This document shows positions 55,864 through 64,000 of a stretch of 64,000 nt of DNA, in pieces (the first letter of the stretch is position 1; each line of letters begins with the position of its first letter). The translations under genes were made by a program, and so were the position numbers. Origin of the DNA: Calliopsis andreniformis (lineage: Eukaryota; Arthropoda; Insecta; Hymenoptera; Andrenidae); assembly GCF_051401765.1 (NCBI RefSeq), contig NW_027480596.1:248001-312000 (forward strand). Direction: 5' to 3'. The notes under the pieces are model-generated. The model made no database searches and had not been told where the DNA came from. It worked only from the letters and a program-made list of their open reading frames with translations.

Positions 55864-56280
55864 AATCTTTAACACTGACTCCTCAATCCTCGATTCTCAA
55901 TCCTCAATCCTCAGTCCTCAGTCCTCAAACCTCAATCCTCAACCCTCAGCCATGATCCTCAATCCTCAATCCTCGTTCCTCAATCCTCAATACTCAATCC
56001 TCAATCCTCAATAGTCAAACTCCAATCCTAGATCCTCAATCCCCAATACTCAATCCTGAATCATCAATCTTCAATCCTCAATCTTCAATCCTCAATCCTC
56101 AATCCTCAATCCTCAATCCTCAATCCTCGATCATCAATCCTCAATATTCAACACTCAATACTCAATCCTCAATCCTCAATCCTCAATCCTCAATCACCAA
56201 TCCTCAATCTTCAATACTTAATCACCAATGCTCAATCCTCAATCTTCAATACTCACTTTTCAATCCTCAATCCTCAATCC
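55864..56280. repeat. Module C-D-B, first of a 712-bp C-C doublet (block P2)
   Basis: C 55864, D 56028, B 56228, each 15149 bp after the P1 copy. It shares the TCCTGAATC after D. Confidence 0.9.
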
Positions 56281-56575
56281 TCAAACCTCAATCTTCAATC
56301 CTCAATCCTCAGTTCTCAATCATCAACCTTCAATCCTCAATACTCAATCTTCAAACCTCAATACTCAGTCCACAATCGTCAATTCTCATTCTTCAATCCT
56401 CAATACCCAATCCTCAATCCTCAATCCTCTATCCTCCATCCTCAATTCTCAATCCTCAATCCTCTGTCCTCAGTCCTCAAACCTAAAACCTCAACCCTCA
56501 GCCCTCATCCTCAATCCTCAATCCTCAATCCTCAATCCTCAATCCCCATTCTTCAATCCTGAATACCCAATCCTC

Positions 56576-57369
56576 AATCTTTAACACTCAATCCTCAATC
56601 CTCGATTCTCAATCCTCAATCCTCAGTCCTCAGTCCTCAAACCTCAATCCTCAACCCTCAGCCATCATCCTCAATCCTCAATCCTCGTTCCTCAATCCTC
56701 AATACTCAATCCTCAATCCTCAATAGTCAATCTCCAATCCTAGATCCTCAATCCCCAATACTAAATCCTCAATCATCAATCTTCAATCCTCAATCTTCAA
56801 TCCTCAATCCTCAATCCTCAATCCTCAATCCTCAATCCTCGATCATCAATCCTCAATATTCAACACTCAATACTCAATCCTCAATCCTCAATCCTCAATC
56901 CTCAATCATCAATCCTCAATCTTCAATACTTAATCATCAATGCTCAATCCTCAATCTTCAATACTCACTCTTCAATCCTCAATCCTCAATCCTCAAACCT
57001 CAATCTTCAATCATCAATACTCAATCTTCGATTATCAATTCTCAAACCTCAATCCTCAATCCCCAATCCTCAATCTTCAATCCTCAATCCTCAATCCTCA
57101 GTCCTCAATCCTCAATCCTCAATCATCAATACTCAATCTTCAATCCTCCATCCTCAATCCTCAATCCTCAATCCTCAGTCATGAATACTCAATCTTCAAT
57201 ACTCAATCCTCAATCCTCAATCCTCAATCCTCAATCCTCAGTCCTCAATCCTCATTCCTCAAAGCTCAATCCTCAACCCTCAGTCCTCACCCTCAATTCT
57301 CAATTCTCAGTCCTCAATCCTCAATCCTCAATCTTCAATCCTGAATAACCAATCTCCAATCCTGGATCC
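56576..57369. repeat. Module C-D-B-E, complete (block P2)
   Basis: C 56576, D 56740, B 56940, E1 57362. It keeps the full 422-bp B-E interval that the P1 partner has lost. ACTCACTCTT replaces ACTCACTTTT. Confidence 0.92.
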
Positions 57370-58202
57370 TCTATCCCCAATCCTCAATCCGTAATCCTCA
57401 ATCTTCAATCCACAATCCCCAGTCCTCAATCTTCAATCCTCAATGCTGAATCCTCAGTCCTCAATCACCAATCCTCAGTCCTCAATCCTCAATCATCAAA
57501 CCTCAAACCTCAATCCTCAACCCTCAGCCCTCATCCTCAATCCTCAATCCTGAATCCTCAATCCTCAATCTTAAATCCTCAATACTCAGTCTTCAATCAT
57601 CAATCCTCAATCCTCAGTCCTCAATCCTCAATCCTCAATCTTCAATGCTCAATACTCAGTCTTCAATCATCAATCCTCAATCCTCAATCCTCAATCCTGA
57701 ATCATCAACCTTCAATCCTCAATACTCAATCTTCAATCCTCAATACTCAATTCTCAATCGTCAATCCTCATTCTTCAATCATCAATACCCAATCGTCAAT
57801 CCTCAATCCTCAATCCTTCATCCTCAGTTCTCAATCCTCAATCCTCAGTCCTCAGTCCTCAAATCTCAATCCTCAACACTCAGCCCTCATTCTCAATCCT
57901 CAATCCTGAATCCTCAATCCTCAATCTTCAATCCTCAATCCTCAGTTCTCAATCATCAATCCTCAATCCTCAATACTCAATCTTCAATCCTCAATCCTCA
58001 ATCCTCAATCCTCAATCCTCAATCCTCAGTCATCAATCCTCAATCTTCAATACTCAATCGTCAATCCTCAGTCCTCAATTCTCAATCCTCAATCCTCGTT
58101 CCTCAAACCTCAATCCTCAACCCTCAGTCCTCAACTCAATTCTCAATTCTCAATCCTCAAACCTCAATCTTCAATCCTCAATACTCAATCCTCAATCCTC
58201 AA

Positions 58203-58272
58203 TAGTCAACCATCAATCCTCAATTCTCAATACTCAATAGAATATCCTGAATTCTCAGTATTCGATTCTCTA
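58203..58272. repeat. Landmark A, copy 16
   Basis: GAATTC at 58249. TATTCGATTCTC replaces TATTCGATACTC. It lies about 140 bp before the P2/P3 junction. Confidence 0.92.
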
Positions 58273-59191
58273 ACCTCAATCCTCAACCCTCAGCCCTCAT
58301 CCTCCACCCTCAATCCTCAATCCTCAAACCTCAATCTTCAATCCTCAATACTCAATCTTCGATTCTCAAACCTCAATCCTCAATTCTCAATCCCCAATCC
58401 GCAATCTTCAATCATCAATCCTCAATCTTCAATACTCAATCCTCAATCCTCAATCCTCAATCCTCAATACACAGTCTTCAATCCTCAATCCTCAATCCTC
58501 AATCCTCAATCCTCAATCCTCAGTCATCAATCCTCAATCTTCAATACTCAATCGTCAATCCTCAGTCCTCAATTCTCAATCCTCAATCCTCGTTCCTCAA
58601 ACCTCAATCCTCAACCCTCAGTCCTCATCCTCAGTTCTCAACCCTCAATCCTCAAACCTCAATCTTCAATCCTCAATCTTCAATCCTGAATAATCAATCT
58701 CCAATCCTGGATCATCAATCCCCAACCCTCAATCCTTAATCCTCAATCTTCAATCCTCAACCCCAGTCCTCAATCTTCAATCCTCAATGCTGAATCCTCA
58801 GTCCTCAATCCCCAATCCTCAGTCCTCAATCCTCAATCATCAAACCTCAAACCTCAATCCTCAACCCTCAGCCCTCATCCTCAATCCTCAATCCTGAATC
58901 CTCAATCCTCAGTCTTCAATCCTCAATACTCTGTCTTCAATCATCAGCCCTCAATCCTCAATCCTCAATCCTCAATCCTCAATCTTCAATCCTCAATACT
59001 CAGTCTTCAATCATCAATCCTCAATCCTCAATCCTCAATCCTCAATCCTCAATCATCAATCCTCAATATTCAGTCATCAACCTTCAATCCTCGATCATCA
59101 ATCCTCAATATTCAACACTCAATACTCAATCCTCAATCCTCAATCCTCAATCCTCAAACATCAATCTTCAATCTTCAATACTTAATCATCA

Positions 59192-59621
59192 ATGCTCAAT
59201 CCTCAATCTTCAATACTCACTTTTCAATCCTCAATCCTCAATCCTCAAACCTCAATCTTCAATCCTCAATACTCAATCTTCGATTATCAATTCTCAAACC
59301 TCAATCCTCAATCCCCAATCCTCAATCTTCAATCTTCAATCCTCAATCCTCAGTCCTCAATCCTCAATCCTCAATCATCAATACTCAATCTTCAATCCTC
59401 CATCCTCAATCCTCAATCCTCAATCCTCAGTCATGAATACTCAATCTTCAATACTCAATCCTCAATCCTCAATCCTCAATCCTCAATCCTCAGTCCTCAA
59501 TCCTCATTCCTCAAAGCTCAATCCTCAACCCTCAGTCCTCACCCTCAATTCTCAATTCTCAGTCCTCAATCCTCAATCCTCAATCTTCAATCCTGAATAA
59601 TCAATCTCCAATCCTGGATCC
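59192..59621. repeat. Module B-E (block P3)
   Basis: B 59192, E1 59614, at offset 8807 from the P2 copy. Confidence 0.9.
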
Positions 59622-60726
59622 TCAATCCCCAATCCTCAATCCTTAATCCTCAATCTTCAATCCACAATCCCCAGTCCTCAATCTTCAATCCTCAATGCTG
59701 AATCCTCAGTCCTCAATCCCCAATCCTCAGTCCTCAATCCTCAATCATCAAACCTCAAACCTCAATCCTCAACCCTCAGCCCTCATCCTCAATCCTCAAT
59801 CCTGAATCCTCAATCCTCAATCTTAAATCCTCAATACACAGTCTTCAATCATCAATCCTCAATCCTCAATCCTCAATCCTCAATCCTCAATCCTCAATCC
59901 TCAATACTCAGTCTTCAATCATCAATCCTCAATCATCAATCCTCAATCCTCAATCCTCAATCATCAATCCTCAATATTCAATCATCAACCTTCAATCCTC
60001 AATACTCAATCTTCAATCCTCAATACTCGAACCTCAATCGTCAATCCTCATTCTTCAATCCTCAATACACAATCCTCAATCCTCAATCCTCAATCCTTCA
60101 TCCTCAATTCTCAATCCTCAATCCTCAGTCCTCAGTCCTCAAGTCTCAATCCTCAACCCTCAGCCCTCATTCTCAGTCCTCAATCCTGAATCCTCAATCC
60201 TCAATCTTCAATTCTCAATCCTCAGTTCTCGATCATCAATCCTCAATCCTCAATCCTCAATCCTCAATCCTCAATCATCAATCCTCAATCCTCAATCATC
60301 AACCTTCAATCCTCAATACTCAATCTTCAAACCTCAATACTCAATCCACAATCGTCAATTCTCATTCTTCAATCCTCAATACCCATTCCTCAATCCTCAA
60401 TCCTCTATCCTCCATCCTCAATTCTCAATCCTCAATCCTCTGTCCTCAGTCCTCAAACCTCAAACCTCAACCCTCAGCCCTCATCCTCAATCCTCAATAC
60501 TCAATCTTCAATCCTCAATCCTCAATCCTCAATCCTCAATCCTCAATCCTCAGTCATCAATCCTCAATCTTCAATACTCAATCGTCAATCCTCAGTCCTC
60601 AATTCTCAATCCTCAATCCTCGTTCCTCAAACCTCAATCCTCATCCCTCAGTCCTCAACTCAATTCTCAATTCTCAATCCTCAAACCTCAATCTTCAATC
60701 CTCAATACTCAATCCTCAATCCTCAA

Positions 60727-60796
60727 TAGTCAACCATCAATCCTCAATTCTCAATACTCAATAGAATATCCTGAATTCTCAGTATTCGATACTCTA
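60727..60796. repeat. Landmark A, copy 17 (block P3)
   Basis: GAATTC at 60773, followed by CATACTCCACC. It lies 8806 bp after the P2 copy. Confidence 0.92.
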
Positions 60797-61714
60797 ACCT
60801 CAATCCTCAACCCTCAGCCCTCATACTCCACCCTCAATCCTCAATCCTCAAACCTCAATCTTCAATCCTCAATACTCAATCTTCGATTCTCAAACCTCAA
60901 TCCTCAATCCTCAATCCCCAATCCGCAATCTTCAATCGTCAAACCTCAATCCTCAATCCTCAATCTTCAATACTCAATCCTCAATCCTCAATCCTCAATC
61001 CTCAATACACAGTCTTCAATACTCAATCTTCAATCCTCAATACTCAATCCTCAATCGTCAATCCTCATTCTTCAATCCTCAATACACAATCCTCAATCCT
61101 CAATCCTCAATCCTCCATCCTCAATTCTCAATCCTCAATCCTCTGTCCTCAGTCCTCAAACCTCAATCCTCAACCCTCAGCCCTCATCCTCAATCCTCAA
61201 TCCTGAATCATCAACCTTCAATCCTCAATACTCAATCTTCAATCCTCAATACTCAATCCTCAATCGTCAATCCTCATTCTTCAATCATCAATACCCAATC
61301 CTCAATCCTCAATCCTCAATCCTCCATCCTCAATTCTCAATCCTCAATCCTCAGTCCTCAGTCCTCAAACCTCAATCCTCAACCCTCAGCCCTCATTCCC
61401 AATCCTCAATACTGAATCCTCAATCCTCAATCTTCAATCCTCAATCCTCAGTTCTCAATCATCAACCTTCAATCCTCAATACTCAATCTTCAAACCTCAA
61501 TACTCAATCCACAATCGTCAATTCTCATTCTTCAATCCTCAATACCCAATCCTCAATCCTCAATCCTCTATCCTCCATCCTCAATTCTCAATCCTCAATC
61601 CTCTGTCCTCAGTCCTCAAACCTCAAACCTCAACCCTCAGCCCTCATCCTCAATCCTCAATCCTCAATCCTCAATCCTCAATCCTCATTCTTCAATCCTG
61701 AATACCCAATCCTC

Positions 61715-62243
61715 AATCTTTAACACTCAATCCTCAACCCTCAATTCTCAATCCTCAATCCTCAGTCCTCAGTCCTCAAACCTCAATCCTCAATCCTCAG
61801 CCATCATCCTCAATCCTCAATCCTCGTTCCTCAATCCTCAATACTCAATCCTCAATCCTCAATAGTCAATCTCCAATCCTAGATACTCAATCCCCAATAC
61901 TCAATCCTCAATAATCAATCTTCAATCCTCAGTCTTCAATCCTCAATCCTCAATCCTCAATCCTCAATCCTCAATCCTCGATCATCAATCCTCAATATTC
62001 AACACCCAATACTCAATCCTCAATCCTCAATCCTCAATCCTCAATCATCAATCCTCAATCTTCAATACTTAATCATCAATGCTCAATACTCAATCTTCAA
62101 TACTCAATCCTCAATCCTCAATCCTCAATCCTCAATCCTCAGTCCTCAATCCTCATTCCTCAAAGCTCAATCCTCAACCCTCAGTCCTCAATCCTCAATC
62201 CTCAATCTTCAATCCTGAATAACCAATCTCCAATCCTGGATCC
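61715..62243. repeat. Module C-D-B'-E (block P3)
   Basis: C 61715, D 61879, B 62079, E1 62236, with the 157-bp B-E of this block. Confidence 0.9.
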
Positions 62244-62496
62244 TCTATCCCCAATCCTCAATCCGTAATCCTCAATCTTCAATCCACAATCCCCAGTCCT
62301 CAATCTTCAATCCTCAATGCTGAATCCTCAGTCCTCAATCCCCAATCCTCAGTCCTCAATCCTCAATCATCAAACCTCAAACCTCAATCCTCAACCCTCA
62401 GCCCTCATCCTCAATCCTCAATCCTGAATCCTCAATCCTCAATCTTAAATCCTCAATACTCAGTCTTCAATCATCAATCCTCAATCCTCAATCCTC

Positions 62497-64000
62497 AATC
62501 CTCAATCCTCAATCTACAATGCTCAATACTCAGTCTTCAATCATCAATCCTCAATCCTCAATCCTCAATCCTGAATCATCAACCTTCAATCCTCAATACT
62601 CAATCTTCAATCCTCAATACTCAATTCTCAATCGTCAATCCTCATTCTTCAATCATCAATACCCAATCGTCAATCCTCAATCCTCAATCCTTCATCCTCA
62701 GTTCTCAATCCTCAATCCTCAGTCCTCAGTCCTCAAATCTCAATCCTCAACCCTCAGCCCTCATTCTCAATCCTCAATCCTGAATCCTCAATCCTCAATC
62801 TTCAATCCTCAATCCTCAGTTCTCAATCATCAATCCTCAATCCTCAATCCTCAATCCTCAGTCATCAATCCTCAATCTTCAATACTCAATCGTCAATCCT
62901 CAGTCCTCAATACTCAATCCTCAATCCTCAATCCTCGTTCCTCAAACCTCAATCCTCAACCCTCAGTCCTCATCCTCAGTTCTCAACCCTCAATCCTCAA
63001 ACCTCAATCTTCAGTCCTCAATCTTCAATCCTGAATAATCAATCTCCAATCCTGGATCATCAATGCCCAATCCTCAATCCTTAATCCTCAATCTTCAATC
63101 CTCAACCCCAGTCCTCAATCTTCAATCCTCAATGCTGAATCCTCAGTCCTCAATCCCCAATCCTCAGTCCTCAATCCTCAATCATCAAACCTCAAACCTC
63201 AATCCTCAACCCTCAGCCCTCATCCTCAATCCTCAATCCTGAATCCTCAATCCTCAATCTTCAATCCTCAATACTCAGTCTTCAATCATCAATCCTCAAT
63301 CCTCAATCCTCAATCTACAATGCTCAATACTCAGTCTTCAATCATCAATCCTCAATCCTCAATCCTCAATCCTGAATCATCAACCTTCAATCCTCAATAC
63401 TCAATCTTCAATCCTCAATACTCAATTCTCAATCGTCAATCCTCATTCTTCAATCATCAATACCCAATCGTCAATCCTCAATCCTCAATCCTTCATCCTC
63501 AGTTCTCAATCCTCAATCCTCAGTCCTCAGTCCTCAAATCTCAATCCTCAACCCTCAGCCCTCATTCTCAATCCTCAATCCTGAATCCTCAATCCTCAAT
63601 CTTCAATCCTCAATCCTCAGTTCTCAATCATCAATCCTCAATCCTCAATCCTCAATCCTCAGTCATCAATCCTCAATCTTCAATACTCAATCGTCAATCC
63701 TCAGTCCTCAATACTCAATCCTCAATCCTCAATCCTCGTTCCTCAAACCTCAATCCTCAACCCTCAGTCCTCATCCTCAGTTCTCAACCCTCAATCCTCA
63801 AACCTCAATCTTCAGTCCTCAATCTTCAATCCTGAATAATCAATCTCCAATCCTGGATCATCAATGCCCAATCCTCAATCCTTAATCCTCAATCTTCAAT
63901 CCTCAACCCCAGTCCTCAATCTTCAATCCTCAATGCTGAATCCTCAGTCCTCAATCCCCAATCCTCAGTCCTCAATCCTCAATCATCAAACCTCAAACCT
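62497..64000. repeat. 801-bp tandem doublet in P3, second copy cut by the window end
   Basis: Copies 62497-63297 and 63298-64000. CTACAATGCTC at 62513 and 63314, E2 at 63052 and 63853. The first copy is intact, as in P1 and unlike P2. Confidence 0.9.

Larger units (their letters stand above)
49604..58410. repeat. Large block P2, first unit of an 8807-bp tandem repeat
   Basis: ATCATCAATCC starts at 49604 and again at 58411. Module and E2 sites then follow at offset 8807, or 8806 after a 1-bp difference near 51850/60655. The last 440 bp (57973-58410), which include landmark A copy 16, have no partner in P1. Confidence 0.9.
4548..63859. repeat. Landmark E2 (CTGGATCATC), 18 dispersed copies
   Basis: Copies start at 4548, 9200, 11320, 11767, 15267, 15714, 19891, 27820, 28279, 34800, 38831, 39632, 49900, 53980, 54781, 58707, 63052 and 63853. 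Each follows CCTGAATAATC. Most are followed by a CAACCCCAG unit, whereas E1 copies are followed by CCACAATCCCCAG. Subtypes: ATCAATGCCC at 27820, 28279, 38831, 39632, 53980, 54781, 63052 and 63853; CCCCAACCCTC at 34800, 49900 and 58707. E2 copies are not tied to B, unlike E1. Confidence 0.88.
1..64000. repeat. Heptamer satellite array, consensus TCCTCAA / TTGAGGA, filling the window
   Basis: Every part of the window can be read as consecutive 7-bp units close to TCCTCAA. Changes are most common at unit positions 1-3 (T to A or C at 1, C to A or T at 2, C to T, A or G at 3) and at 7 (A to G or T). Positions 4-6 change less often (TCCACAA, TCCCCAA, TCCTGAA). Occasional 6-bp units shift the phase. 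The + strand is pyrimidine- and A-rich with very little G, so strand asymmetry is extreme over the full 64 kb. There are no unique flanks, genes, tRNA- or rRNA-like sequences, target-site duplications or terminal inverted repeats. A satellite array of a eukaryotic chromosome is the simplest reading. Genomic location and species are not determined by the sequence. Confidence 0.98.
58411..64000. repeat. Large block P3, second unit of the 8807-bp tandem repeat, cut by the window end
   Basis: It matches P2 from 49604 onward. If complete it would end near 67217-67480, outside the window, depending on whether the 265 bp missing from P2 is kept. Confidence 0.9.

Noticed and set aside
689..60796. Landmark A as a transposon end, or a promoter because of TATTCGA and TAGAATA
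   Set aside because: It stays in the 7-bp register with units recognisably derived from TCCTCAA. It has no terminal inverted repeats or target duplication and no partner promoter elements.
1..64000. A CRISPR array, because short repeats recur at regular spacing
   Set aside because: There are no unique spacers: the sequence between repeats is the same repeat. There are no cas-like genes.
1..64000. Telomeric DNA, because TTGAGGA has the T/G-rich look of TTAGGG-type repeats
   Set aside because: The unit has only one GG, is highly variable, and shows old segmental duplications, unlike telomerase-made repeats. A subtelomeric position remains possible but is not shown.
1..64000. Bacterial promoters, ribosome binding sites and rho-independent terminators
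   Set aside because: The + strand has almost no G, so GGAGG-like sites and stable hairpins are absent. GAGGA on the - strand occurs in every unit and leads to no open frame.

Overview
The whole window is one tandem-repeat array. From base 1 to base 64000 the sequence is built from a 7-bp unit, TCCTCAA on the + strand (TTGAGGA on the - strand), with many point variants such as TCTTCAA, TACTCAA, TCATCAA, TCGTCAA, ACCTCAA, CCCTCAG and TCCTGAA. I see no unique flank at either end, no gene, no RNA gene, no transposon and no CRISPR array. The array therefore runs past both window edges. It looks like eukaryotic satellite (heterochromatic, pericentromeric, subtelomeric or sex-chromosome) DNA. I cannot name the species, and I do not recognise this heptamer as a named satellite.

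The array is not a simple homogeneous repeat. It has a higher-order structure made of recognisable runs of variant units. Landmark A is a 70-bp block of ten strongly diverged units (17 good copies and one decayed copy), almost always carrying an EcoRI site (GAATTC). Landmarks C (AATCTTTAACACT), D (CTAGAT), B (ATGCTCAAT followed by ACTCACTTTT) and E (CTGGATC) follow each other in that order. The C-D distance is 164 bp in all 18 pairs, D-B is 200 bp in all 15 intact D-B pairs after base 7000, and B-E is 422 bp in most full copies. E comes in two main haplotypes, E1 (GGATCC, BamHI) and E2 (GGATCATC), 34 copies in total.

Layout. 1-2112: the most diverged part, with A copies but no C-D-B-E module. 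2113-9442: older modules, with 2935-4798 copied at 7587-9450. 10201-18094: two near-identical tandem copies of 3947 bp. 18095-22760: mixed A and C-D modules. 22761-26332: two tandem copies of 1786 bp. 28600-30621: two tandem copies of 1011 bp. 34504-42550 (P1), 49604-58410 (P2) and 58411-64000+ (P3): three copies of a large block. P2 and P3 are directly adjacent with a period of 8807 bp. Each carries an 801-bp tandem doublet, and P1 and P2 differ by deletions that are almost all whole numbers of units. 42551-49603 is a mosaic between P1 and P2.

The long open frames on the + strand (up to 697 codons) are a by-product of the repeat. Seven is not a multiple of three, so every + frame of the consensus encodes the same stop-free cycle SSILNPQ, while every - frame has a stop each 21 bp. 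I annotate none of them as genes. The interest of the window lies in how this satellite evolves: nested segmental duplication, in-register deletion, conversion-like mosaics and a fixed pattern of 6-bp units.
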